A stretch of 64,000 nucleotides of DNA from NCBI RefSeq assembly GCF_002355435.1, contig NZ_AP017313.1, positions 2,294,001-2,358,000 of the forward strand, in the 5' to 3' direction. Positions within the stretch are counted from its first letter, which is position 1, and each line of letters begins with the position of its first letter. This DNA comes from Mucilaginibacter gotjawali (lineage in GTDB: Bacteria; Bacteroidota; Bacteroidia; Sphingobacteriales; Sphingobacteriaceae). A program made the position numbers and the translations under genes. The notes under the pieces are model-generated. The model saw nothing but the letters and a program-made list of their open reading frames with translations, was not told where the DNA came from and searched no databases. Below, in pieces: positions 49,578-58,323 of the stretch.

Positions 49578-50692
49578 ATGGCAACTTACAATGGTATTTT
49601 TATGCGTTCTTCACTGAACCAGCTAAACACAATTCCGCGGCCGGGGGCGCAGAGCAATTCGCCCGACATTATTCCCTACGGGATTTTTAATCCGGATGAC
49701 CCGCAAAAATATTTCAAGGATACCTATGAGCAGGATGTAGGTAAGTTGCTGGAAGCCAATAAAACCAACTACATTTATTTACGTGGTAAAAACTATGCGG
49801 CACAGGATATTGACGATAGCGGCGATAACCGCCCGCGGCTTTACTGGACAAAGGCTTCCCTGCTTTCGTACCCTAATAAATGGAATGAACTAACCCAAAC
49901 AGGTTCAAGGCAGCCTGTTTCATTAAAAGTGCCGGCAAACGGCGGTATAGGAGTGATCAGCGAACCGCTGATCTGGGTTCCTGACAATATCGACAACGAT
50001 CATTACTGTATGATTGCCAGCGTACCATCCCCGGGTTATGATAATTCAATACCTAATACCTTGCAGATAAGTGATTTAGCTGGTTGGGTTGCAAAAAGCG
50101 GCGGCGTAGCATGGCGGAATGTAACTGTTATCAATTCAAAAACACTTACGTTAACCGGCGAAAAACTATTTTATCAGCAGGGCACAGAAGCGGGTACAAT
50201 GGAGTTTACCATTAAATGCGTGAATGTACCAATTGATACTGTGGTGTCTTTTTCGGCGGGTAAGGCGGGGCCGGTTCCCCAATTCAGCTTAAGGAAACAA
50301 AAGTTTCCACTTATCCCAGTTTTAATACGGGGATAGAATGCCAGGTGCCCGCAAATTACGAAAGTGATATTTATTTTAACCTGGTGGCCCCCTCCGGGGT
50401 AACCTCCCTGCCCGACGCCAAAGTAACCATCCAGGCTACCTATACGGTTAGTGGTGAAAGTGAATTGTATGCGTATGGAATGACACGGCAGGAGCTTGGT
50501 ATGCCAAGCCCGGATGAAGCCTACGCAATGATTTGGCGGCAGCTGCTGGCTGCGGGTAAAAACAGGCTTGAGCCGCATCACGAACAATACCTGGAGCAGC
50601 TTACGGATTTATTTAAACCCGGCAATAAGATGCAGGCTGCTGACAGGAAAATTGTGGTAGGACAGAATAATTATGATTGGAAAACGATCTGA
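49578..50692 (+). pseudogene. Cluster protein D (371 residues if repaired), frameshifted
   Basis: The frame from ATG 49578 runs 252 residues and then drifts out of the fold at 50277-50280, where CCCC would need a fifth C. In the other frame the sequence continues as KETKVSTYPSF and QVPANYESDIYFNLV, which aligns with the sister genes at 50712 and 51704, and runs to 50692. The intact protein would have an N-terminal domain shared with the 306-residue gene (NSPDIIPYG, NYIYLRGKNY), the ~90-residue beta domain, and a C-terminal helical tail (YAMIWRQLLAAGKN). The second half could also start separately at a GTG (50345), but its fold would then be incomplete. Confidence 0.8.
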
Positions 50693-50711
50693 CTAATAAA
50701 AACCAAAGAAA

Positions 50712-51632
50712 ATGAAACCATACGATAAAATATTAATCCGTACATCCCTTGATGAGGGCGGAGAAGTACCGCGGACGGGCGATCTTTCCGATTCGCCTGA
50801 TGTTATTCCCTATGGCACCACCAAAGTTGAGGATCCGGTAAGTTTCTTTCTGGACAACTACGATGATAACGTGAACGCCGATTTGAAGGCAACAGAGGTA
50901 AATTATATTTATATCCGCGGCAAGGACCTGGTTAGGGGGGTTCAAAAAGGTGATATGTATGTTTATTACGCGCTGGATGCGGAACTGGATATGCCGGCAT
51001 CCTGGGCTAATAACAAGCTGAAAACAAGTTCGGGTAAAAATTTTGTCTCAGTTTTGGGGCAAAATAAGGATGATATATTGGTTGGCGCCGAGCCATTTGT
51101 ATGGACAGTGCCCAACCCGCCGACAGGCGTTACTTACAGCCTGATAGGGATTGTTGTGCCTGCCGGAACAGTGCCTGATTTTAGCGGCGTTACTGACTTT
51201 GAAGCTTTTGTTGCCGATAACGTAAATGTTGGGTGGACAAAAGTGACCATTAAAACACCGCCACCGCCGCCAATACCAAAATTACGCTGGCAAACTACCT
51301 TTAACTATAAACAGGGTGATGTGGCAAGAACCATGACTTTTGACATCGGATGGAATGGTATACCCATAGGAACTTACGTGAGTTTTAAAGCCGAAAAAGA
51401 GGAAGGCCCGGTACCCCCGATATTTTTGGATAAAACTAAGGTTGTTGAAACAAAGGCTCACTTCAGTATTGATTCTGATGTGCCTGCCGGGTATGAAAGC
51501 AATATCACTTTTTACTTTTATTGTGATAATGCGCCGGCAGCCGGTAGTACGGTCACTTTAAAGGCCTATTATCTTACCGGGGAGTCTCCGCAGAAACCTG
51601 TTACGGTTGCATCGGTTACTACAGCAAATTAA
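50712..51632 (+). CDS. Cluster protein E (306 residues), paralog of D
   Basis: No signal peptide. Residues 1-180 match the N-terminal domain of protein D (RTSLDEGG, DSPDVIPYG, NYIYIRGKDL), with DPVSFFLDNYDDNV and EAFVADNVNVGWTKV further on. A Pro hinge (182-188) leads to the shared beta domain (190-295; TYVSFKAEKEEGPVPP, DVPAGYESNITFYF). The role is unknown; two-domain architecture and close paralogy suggest alternative subunits or tips of one structure. A strong terminator follows 8 bases after the stop. Confidence 0.78.
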   Translation: MKPYDKILIRTSLDEGGEVPRTGDLSDSPDVIPYGTTKVEDPVSFFLDNYDDNVNADLKATEVNYIYIRGKDLVRGVQKGDMYVYYALDAELDMPASWANNKLKTSSGKNFVSVLGQNKDDILVGAEPFVWTVPNPPTGVTYSLIGIVVPAGTVPDFSGVTDFEAFVADNVNVGWTKVTIKTPPPPPIPKLRWQTTFNYKQGDVARTMTFDIGWNGIPIGTYVSFKAEKEEGPVPPIFLDKTKVVETKAHFSIDSDVPAGYESNITFYFYCDNAPAAGSTVTLKAYYLTGESPQKPVTVASVTTAN

Positions 51633-51640
51633 TTTTTTTT

Positions 51641-51675
51641 GCAGGCGGCAGATAAATCTGCTGCCTGCATTTTCA
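51641..51675 (+). terminator. Terminator inside the giant cluster
   Basis: GCAGGCGGCAGA pairs with TCTGCTGCCTGC (12 bases, one wobble), loop TAAA, followed by ATTTTC. It is preceded by a T8 run. It splits the cluster into a 20-kb first unit and a downstream unit. Confidence 0.75.
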
Positions 51676-51703
51676 ATATTTTCAAATCTCGATTTTACAA
51701 AAT

Positions 51704-52063
51704 ATGAATCAGCTAAAAATTACACATAGTCAAAGTCACTCATTAGCGGGAACAGATACCAGAATTGAACATGCTATGCCCTATGAGCAGGGCTCTACGG
51801 GAGGGCTTGTACAGTTTTCACTTATTTGCCATGAAATTCCTCTTGGAACGACAGTAGGCTTTAGCAGCGACAAGCCGGGCCCCCATCCTCCTATTAATTT
51901 ACTGCCCACCATTGTGAGTATCTACCCGTCATTTATTACCGGCATGGTTTCGGACGTGCCTGCAGATTATAGCGCAACAATAACATTTTATGCAATTTTT
52001 AACCAGCCCCCTCCGGTGGGGGCCTCAATTCAATTGCAGGCAGCATTTGTGGTCCAAAACTAA
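51704..52063 (+). CDS. Cluster protein F (119 residues), stand-alone shared beta domain
   Basis: A small protein made of little more than the domain shared with proteins D, E and the 784-residue propeller protein: LVQFSLICHEIPLGTTVGFS, then SDKPGPHPPINL, then SDVPADYSATITFYAIFN. An N-terminal 30 residues (MNQLKITHSQSHSLAG) precede it. No signal peptide. It may be a minor subunit or cap. It opens a second unit after the internal terminator. Confidence 0.7.
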   Translation: MNQLKITHSQSHSLAGTDTRIEHAMPYEQGSTGGLVQFSLICHEIPLGTTVGFSSDKPGPHPPINLLPTIVSIYPSFITGMVSDVPADYSATITFYAIFNQPPPVGASIQLQAAFVVQN

Positions 52064-52087
52064 AATCTATTTTTTTAAAAATCACCC

Positions 52088-54442
52088 ATGAACGAGGATA
52101 AACCCAAACTTGATTACACGATAACCCCCACAAGTATATATTATACCAGGGATTCAAAAAATCCATCAGTAGCGCTTCTTACTATTGGGGTGAGCAACAA
52201 TACTGAAGGGGACATTGATATAAATGGTTTCCAATTGCTTTTGCCGGTTTCTTCTGATGTCAAAAACCCCGATGCGGTTACGGCTGATCCAGCATCGATT
52301 ATACCGGTATCATTGCAACCAGCCCAATGGGATTTTGTAACGGTGGATGACGGTTTGTTTACCGCTAAACCGGTGCCGCCGGTTACCGGTATTAAAGCAG
52401 GGAAAAGCATAACCTTTCAGCTTAAAAATATCATCGTAAATCAAGCGGCTGGTACCGTAGTGATTCCGATTGCCGAAGATGATGGTGGGGGAGAATATCC
52501 TTCAATCAACAAACAAATTATTAAAATAAAAAGCGACCTGGATATCGTAACCTTCACGGCTGTTCCAACAGATATTTCGTCTGGCGACCCCAGTCAATTG
52601 TCATGGTCGACTATCGGCGCCGCAAAAGTAACCTTAGCACCGGGAGATTTTCCCGACATAAAAGTAAATGATTCGGTGATCGTTCACCCTGACTTAACTA
52701 CAACTTTTACGCTAACAGCTTTAGGCGAAGGTCCGAATGTATCAAAACAGGTCACCGTGCAGATTCCGCCACCTAAAATTGTAAGCTTTATTGCCGACCC
52801 TTTGAATGTGAATGCGGGCGATTTGGTTACCTTAAGCTGGGAGGTGCAATATGCAAGTGATGTGTCCATCATTCCCGGGGACTTTCAAAACCTTCCCCTC
52901 AAGGGCTCAAGGCAGGTTCCGGTAACGGCCGACACTACTTTTATATTATATGCAACCAACCAGGGCCATCAATCAACCAATGCTGCGCAGGCGGTAAAAA
53001 TAAACTCAGTACGCATAAAATCATTTAATGCCAACCCCGGCTATGGCGTGCAGGTTGGCGATGCAGTTGAGCTTCGCTGGGAAATAGAATCTGCCACCAG
53101 CGCGTACATACAACCCGGCAGTATAAATATACCCAAAGATAATTTAAAAAGCGGTTCCTGGTGGGTAACGCCTACGGCTGCAACATCATATTCGCTTTTC
53201 GCCCAAAATAGCTCCAACCTGGAGGTAAGTGTGGTCAACGTGCTGCCAATGCCGCTGGGGTGGTATCAATTTTCATCTTCGGCGCCCTTTAATTCACCTA
53301 CAATCGGTGTGTTAAATTTTAAGATCAGGATGTGGCTTTTTACACAGTCGGGCCGTACCTATAATTCGTGGGATGGCCAAAGCTGGACACCCTCAGCCGC
53401 CCTTGCACCATGGCAGGACCGAAAAGGTTGCGCAGTATGCGTGTTTAATGACAAAATGTGGCTGATGGGTGGCGAGAAGCAGTCGAGTTGTTTAAATGAC
53501 GTATGGAGCAGTGCAGATGGAATAACCTGGATACCGGAATCGAATGCGGCACACTGGCCGGCGCGAAAAGATTTTGGCTGTTATACAATGCCGGGTACCG
53601 GCAAAATGTATATTGTTGGCGGGGCAGATAATGGCGGAAATTTTTTTAACGATTTGTGGAGTACTGCCGATGGAACAAACTGGACACTTGAGTCAAACAA
53701 CGCTTTTTCAACAGGGAGAAGCGGTATGGCTATTGCAGCGCCCGGCCCTACAGCTTTTGCTGTTGGCGGAACCACTTCAAATGGTAATGTAAACGAGACC
53801 TATAGCTCTTCTGACGGAAAAACCTGGAATAAAATGGGAACGCCTGCCTGGGCGGCGCGGACCGACGCAAAAGCAAGTATCAATATATCAGGGCTCTATT
53901 TTGGCTACGGGACAAATAATAACGCGAGTTTTTATGATCTTTTTACTTTGAATGGAACCGGATGCTATCTTAATCCCTTAAGCCAGCCCGCAAGCAATGT
54001 TTCGCCATTTTTACTTGACTACCAGGAAGCCCTTTGGCTTGTCGGCGGTTCGCAGGGCAGCGCCCTCAATCAAAATATATGGTCATATAATCCTCCTGTC
54101 ACATTAGATACCCCAACACAAAAAAGAATTGTTGATGATTTTGATTCGGGTAATGAACCAGCGCGGCTTCAGTTTGCTATCGTATGCAAAAATATTCCGC
54201 TGAACAGCAAAGTTGGTTTTTATGCTGACAAGCCCGGTACCAATCCATTGATTTGCGCGGTAGATATAACCGTGAGTAACCAGGGTAACTTTATGGTCGG
54301 GCTTCAAAGTGATGTTCCGGCGAATTTCCGATGCAATATAACCGGGTATGCCAATACCCCTCCCAATGTGGTTTTCCCGGATAACGCGTCAATTTCTATC
54401 GTAGTTTTTTATCCAATGGGCGGTGAGCTGATGAATAAATAA
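52088..54442 (+). CDS. Ig-like triple repeat plus kelch propeller protein 2, with extra domain
   Basis: A 784-residue paralog of the 686-residue protein at 47476 with the same layout: N-terminal beta domain (LDYTITPTSIYYTRDSKNP), three Ig-like modules (about 150-395), and a kelch propeller (about 400-675; NDVWSSADGITWIPESN, YIVGGADNGGNFFNDLWS). In addition, the last ~95 residues are the beta domain of proteins D, E and F (IVCKNIPLNSKVGFYADKPG, SDVPANFRCNITGYANTP). It thus physically links the propeller family with the small-domain family. No signal peptide. Confidence 0.85.
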   Translation: MNEDKPKLDYTITPTSIYYTRDSKNPSVALLTIGVSNNTEGDIDINGFQLLLPVSSDVKNPDAVTADPASIIPVSLQPAQWDFVTVDDGLFTAKPVPPVTGIKAGKSITFQLKNIIVNQAAGTVVIPIAEDDGGGEYPSINKQIIKIKSDLDIVTFTAVPTDISSGDPSQLSWSTIGAAKVTLAPGDFPDIKVNDSVIVHPDLTTTFTLTALGEGPNVSKQVTVQIPPPKIVSFIADPLNVNAGDLVTLSWEVQYASDVSIIPGDFQNLPLKGSRQVPVTADTTFILYATNQGHQSTNAAQAVKINSVRIKSFNANPGYGVQVGDAVELRWEIESATSAYIQPGSINIPKDNLKSGSWWVTPTAATSYSLFAQNSSNLEVSVVNVLPMPLGWYQFSSSAPFNSPTIGVLNFKIRMWLFTQSGRTYNSWDGQSWTPSAALAPWQDRKGCAVCVFNDKMWLMGGEKQSSCLNDVWSSADGITWIPESNAAHWPARKDFGCYTMPGTGKMYIVGGADNGGNFFNDLWSTADGTNWTLESNNAFSTGRSGMAIAAPGPTAFAVGGTTSNGNVNETYSSSDGKTWNKMGTPAWAARTDAKASINISGLYFGYGTNNNASFYDLFTLNGTGCYLNPLSQPASNVSPFLLDYQEALWLVGGSQGSALNQNIWSYNPPVTLDTPTQKRIVDDFDSGNEPARLQFAIVCKNIPLNSKVGFYADKPGTNPLICAVDITVSNQGNFMVGLQSDVPANFRCNITGYANTPPNVVFPDNASISIVVFYPMGGELMNK

Positions 54443-54478
54443 TCAAAAAAAATTAAATAAAATTAAATAAAAATAGCC

Positions 54479-54964
54479 ATGGTACTAACTTATGATCATT
54501 ACGCATCTTACCTGATAGATTGGTGCAATGAAAGAGGCCCCACATTTAAATATTATTTTCCGCTAAAAGGCGGATGGGAGTTGTGGGTTCAGGCAGATTT
54601 TGCGGCCTATGTTTTAGCCAAAGACAGTACTTATGATATTTTAAGGGAGGTGCAGATCTATAAAGACGTGTATCAAAGGGTTGATATGCTCTTTAATGAA
54701 AATGCACCGCTTGTTACTGATAAAATTGCCATTGAAATTAAATGCCAAACATTTTTAAGCCAGAATGATTTTATAGCAGGGGTAGGGGCTGATATTGCAA
54801 AGCTTGCACAACCTAAATTAAAAGTTCAGTTTCAAACCTGCCAAACAGGAGTATTGGGGATTTATTTTACACAGCAGGCGCACGACTGGCTGGTGACTAA
54901 TAATTTTACTATTATTTATAACTATGGCGAAGTTGGCTGCGCCATTAGAAAACTTTACCCGTAA
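54479..54964 (+). CDS. Small PD-(D/E)XK-like protein
   Basis: A 161-residue protein without signal peptide or membrane segment, last gene of the cluster. The core resembles the PD-(D/E)XK nuclease fold: ELWVQADFAAYVL at 34-46 (helix), then VYQRVDMLFNE with D69, then DKIAIEIKCQ with E86-I87-K88 and Q90 on the next strand, then a helix (DFIAGVGADIAKLAQ). D, ExK and Q at this spacing match that superfamily. Catalytic activity is not established, and members can also be structural. A nuclease at the end of a set of non-secreted structural-looking proteins would be a candidate cargo or effector. Overall evidence is modest. Confidence 0.55.
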   Translation: MVLTYDHYASYLIDWCNERGPTFKYYFPLKGGWELWVQADFAAYVLAKDSTYDILREVQIYKDVYQRVDMLFNENAPLVTDKIAIEIKCQTFLSQNDFIAGVGADIAKLAQPKLKVQFQTCQTGVLGIYFTQQAHDWLVTNNFTIIYNYGEVGCAIRKLYP

Positions 54965-55108
54965 AAAGTAATACTTAAATCAACCTAACCAGTTCGCCGG
55001 ATTTTCCTGCCGGTATCTCCAATACTTTCCGAAAAGGGAAACGGAACGTTTGCTGCCCGATTTTCTTTACTCGTCATCAAATGAAAAATAAATGGTAAAG
55101 GTATCGCG

Positions 55109-55133
55109 TACCCGATAAACCGTTTACCGGGTA
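55109..55133. terminator. 25-base palindrome after the giant cluster
   Basis: TACCCG and CGGGTA enclose TAAAC and GTTTA around a central C, with one unpaired base on each side. It is followed by ATAATTTC. It may end the cluster transcript or be a regulator site. Confidence 0.5.
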
Positions 55134-55184
55134 ATAATTTCAAATCGAAAAATCGATTCCTAAAATTTTATAATACCTTTAAAA

Positions 55185-55211
55185 GCCGGCAACGCAAACG
55201 ATGTTGCCGGC
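55185..55211. terminator. Perfect 9-base hairpin before the GH123-type gene
   Basis: GCCGGCAAC pairs with GTTGCCGGC. A-rich DNA follows on the plus strand and a T run follows on the minus strand, so as a terminator it would act better on the minus strand. Confidence 0.45.
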
Positions 55212-55228
55212 AAAAAAAGTAGTGCACC

Positions 55229-55236
55229 TATTTTTG
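55229..55236 (+). promoter_or_regulatory. Candidate promoter box of the GH123-type gene
   Basis: TATTTTTG, with GTTG 22 bases upstream (55203-55206) as a partial -33 element. The ATG is 62 bases downstream. Confidence 0.4.
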
Positions 55237-55298
55237 CGCGCAGTTATATCATATTAAATGTGAGATAATTAAGGCGCTGTGCGGGTATTCATAAATTA

Positions 55299-58298
55299 AT
55301 GCAGATGAAAATTAAACTGTTGTCCTTCGTTTTTCTTTTAGCCGGATTTGCTGCCTATTCACAACAAGTACCTTATACCAATTGCCCTAATTGCTGGCTT
55401 CCGGATTCATTGGGGAATCACCGGGTTGTGCTTGAATTTAATGGAACAGGTAAAATTGCGAAAGCGGTAATTAATTGGAGGCGGCGGGATAACGATCCGC
55501 AAAATAAACGCATCATTGTTGAAGATGGCGCCACACACCAAAAAGTGGTTAATACAAAAACCGGCACGTTAAACCGGGAGTACGGCGAAATTTATTTTGA
55601 GCCTGTTTCGGGGAAAGGCGTATATTACGTGTACTATCTGCCCTATAAAAATGAAGGGCGTTCCAATTATCCAAAAGGCGTTTATTTGAAGCCTGAAAAT
55701 ATTGCTTCAGCCGATTGGTTAAAAAGGGTGCTTGATGCAGGCAATGAGCTGCCATCCGCTACGGTAAGGGAATTTCAATCCATAGATGCATTTAATAGTT
55801 TTTACCCGATGGAGGTTATCGCCACCAAAGATGAAACCAACCGCCTGGTTAAAACGCACAAAGCTGATAAATTCCTTGTTTTTCCTGAAGACAGGTTGAA
55901 TTCGATCAGGATGGAAAACGATTTGCCTGAACGGTGGATAGACCGCGGGCCGCAGGATAATTTTACGGGAGAGGTAGCAAAAGGAGAGAATTTTGCATTT
56001 CAGTTGGGTATTTATGCGCTGCAAAACCTTGACGATGTTAAAATTAAATTCAGCGATCTGAAGTCGGCAGCCGGGCAGGTTATTAAAGCTCAAAATCTTT
56101 TTTGTATGAATACCAACGGAGTGGCTTATGATGCAAACCTCCTCACAAAAACAGTAAATGTAGCGGCCGGTAAAATACAAGCGATGTGGTGCGGTATTGA
56201 TGTGCCTAAAAATGCTGTCGCTGCGACCTATACCGGCAAGGCCATCTTAACCCCTAAAGATGGGCCGGCTAAAGAGATCAGGTTATCTATCACTGTAAAT
56301 AATATCGCATTGGCTGACGGCGGCGTAAATGAACCCTGGAAAATGACCCGCTTGAAGTGGCTCAACTCCACCATGGCGCAGCAAAATACCGTCATAGCGC
56401 CCTACACGCCGCTTGTGGTTAGCGACCATAGCATCAGTTTGCTGGGAAGAAAAGTGGAGCTCAATAATGATGGTTTCCCCAAACAAATACAAACGTTTTT
56501 TACGCCGGAGATGACGGGCTATTCAAAGCTGCCCAATGATCTGTTAACAGAGGCCATTCATTTCCATTTTACCAAAATGGCGGACGGTAAAAATATGACT
56601 CTAAAAAACCAGGGCATAAAATTTACCAGAACCGAACCGGGTACTGTACAATGGAAAGCCAGCAGCGGCAATGATACCCTGCAAATGGAAGTATCCGCAT
56701 CAATGGAATTTGACGGCTTTATAGCCTATACGGTAAAAGTAAAAGCCCTGCAGGATGTTGATTTAAAGGATATTACCATGCACATCCCTTTTACAAAGGA
56801 CGTTGCTAAATATATGATGGGTTTGGGCCAGAAAGGCGGCTATCGCCCTGAAAATTTTGACTGGAAATGGGATGTTGCCCATAAAAACCAGGATGGCGCC
56901 TGGATAGGCAATGTAAATGCCGGCCTTCAATATTCGCTTCGCGATGAAAAATATGTTCGCCCCTTAAATACAAACTTTTACCTGCAGAAACCTTTGCTGC
57001 TGCCATCCTCATGGGGCAATGATAACAAGGGCGGCATTAAAGTTTCCGGCGCAGGAAAGGCTGTTTTAGCCGACAATTACAGCGGCGAAAGAAAATTGAT
57101 CAAGGGCGAAGAATTATATTATAATTTCAATTTACTCATCACACCCTTCCACCCGGTCAATACCGATTTTCAGTGGGCCACGCGGTTTTATCACGCCTAT
57201 AAACCTATCGATACCATTAAAGAAATAGGCGCATCTGTAATTAATATCCACCATGCCACGGCGATAAACCCCTATATTAATTACCCGTTTATCGCATGGA
57301 AAAAGATGAAAGCCTATGATGATTCTGCGCATGCGGAAGGCTTAAAGGTGAAAATTTACAATACCATCCGCGAGCTCTCCAACCACGCCTATGAAACCTT
57401 CGCGCTGCGAAGCCTGGGCCACGAAATTTATTCGCCCGGTAAAGGGGGCGGCTTTAGCTGGCTGCAGGAACACCTGGGTGATGATTATATTGCGGCATGG
57501 TTTGTCCCTGAGATCAAAGATGCCGCGATCATCAACAGCGGGATGAACCGCTGGCATAATTATTACGTTGAAGGCATGAACTGGCTAACCCAAAATGTGG
57601 GGATAGATGGAATCTACCTGGACGATGTCGCTTTTGACAGGGTTACCATGAAACGCATCAAACGGGTACTTACCGCTGATGGGCATCCCGGGATCATCGA
57701 CCTGCATTCAGCCAACCAGTACAATAAAAACGATGGGTTTAATAACAGCGCCAATTTGTATATGGAGCATTTTCCATATTTGAACCGCTTATGGTTTGGC
57801 GAATATTTTGATTACGAAAAAAACTCCCCTGATTTTTTCCTTACCGAGGTGAGCGGCATTCCTTTTGGCCTGATGGGCGAGATGCTGCAGGGCGGGGGCA
57901 ACCCATGGCGGGGTATGGTGTATGGTATGACCAACCGCATCCCATGGAGCGATAATGCTGACCCCCGGCCGATATGGAAAGTTTGGGACGATTTCGGGAT
58001 GAAGGGCAGCCAGATGATCGGCTACTGGGTAGATGCTAACCCTGTAAAGAGTGACAATGATAAGGTGTTGGCCACTGTTTACAAAAAACAGGGCAGGGCC
58101 CTGGTATCCATAGCCAGCTGGGCAGAAAGTGATACAGATATTGTATTAAATATCGACTGGGAAAAATTAGGCATTAACCCGTCCGAAGCGACAATCACCG
58201 CACCCGAAATCAAAAACTTTCAGCCCGGAAAAACGTTCGGGCTGAACGAAAAAATTCATGTTGAAAAGGGCAGGGGATGGTTGTTGATCATCAAATAG
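55299..58298 (+). CDS. Secreted glycoside hydrolase, DUF6067/GH123-like
   Basis: A 999-residue exported enzyme with a Sec signal (LLSFVFLLAGFAAYSQQ). ATGs at 55299 and 55305 are both possible. The N-terminal half is beta-rich (about 25-350), the middle (about 370-640) is a beta-sandwich-like region, and a TIM-barrel-like catalytic part follows, with GIDGIYLDDVAFDRVTMKR (about 768-786) as the likely active-site strand and MLQGGGNPWRGMVYGMTNR further on. The arrangement matches DUF6067-type proteins, which I associate with GH123-related hydrolases. Polar substrate-binding residues are plausible, but substrate is unknown. Single gene with its own promoter-like box. Confidence 0.8.
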   Translation: MQMKIKLLSFVFLLAGFAAYSQQVPYTNCPNCWLPDSLGNHRVVLEFNGTGKIAKAVINWRRRDNDPQNKRIIVEDGATHQKVVNTKTGTLNREYGEIYFEPVSGKGVYYVYYLPYKNEGRSNYPKGVYLKPENIASADWLKRVLDAGNELPSATVREFQSIDAFNSFYPMEVIATKDETNRLVKTHKADKFLVFPEDRLNSIRMENDLPERWIDRGPQDNFTGEVAKGENFAFQLGIYALQNLDDVKIKFSDLKSAAGQVIKAQNLFCMNTNGVAYDANLLTKTVNVAAGKIQAMWCGIDVPKNAVAATYTGKAILTPKDGPAKEIRLSITVNNIALADGGVNEPWKMTRLKWLNSTMAQQNTVIAPYTPLVVSDHSISLLGRKVELNNDGFPKQIQTFFTPEMTGYSKLPNDLLTEAIHFHFTKMADGKNMTLKNQGIKFTRTEPGTVQWKASSGNDTLQMEVSASMEFDGFIAYTVKVKALQDVDLKDITMHIPFTKDVAKYMMGLGQKGGYRPENFDWKWDVAHKNQDGAWIGNVNAGLQYSLRDEKYVRPLNTNFYLQKPLLLPSSWGNDNKGGIKVSGAGKAVLADNYSGERKLIKGEELYYNFNLLITPFHPVNTDFQWATRFYHAYKPIDTIKEIGASVINIHHATAINPYINYPFIAWKKMKAYDDSAHAEGLKVKIYNTIRELSNHAYETFALRSLGHEIYSPGKGGGFSWLQEHLGDDYIAAWFVPEIKDAAIINSGMNRWHNYYVEGMNWLTQNVGIDGIYLDDVAFDRVTMKRIKRVLTADGHPGIIDLHSANQYNKNDGFNNSANLYMEHFPYLNRLWFGEYFDYEKNSPDFFLTEVSGIPFGLMGEMLQGGGNPWRGMVYGMTNRIPWSDNADPRPIWKVWDDFGMKGSQMIGYWVDANPVKSDNDKVLATVYKKQGRALVSIASWAESDTDIVLNIDWEKLGINPSEATITAPEIKNFQPGKTFGLNEKIHVEKGRGWLLIIK

Positions 58299-58323
58299 GA
58301 TCTTCCGCCACAAAAAATGGTCG

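Larger units (their letters stand above)
54965..55298. other. Intergenic region with two strong hairpins
   Basis: No gene seen. It holds a nearly perfect 25-base palindrome (55109-55133), a second hairpin (55185-55211) and the promoter-like box of the next gene. Confidence 0.5.

Noticed and set aside
31615-54964. Prophage tail or extracellular contractile injection system
   Set aside because: No sheath, tube, baseplate, LysM/VgrG-like or AAA+ ATPase gene is visible, and the protein sizes and motifs do not fit.
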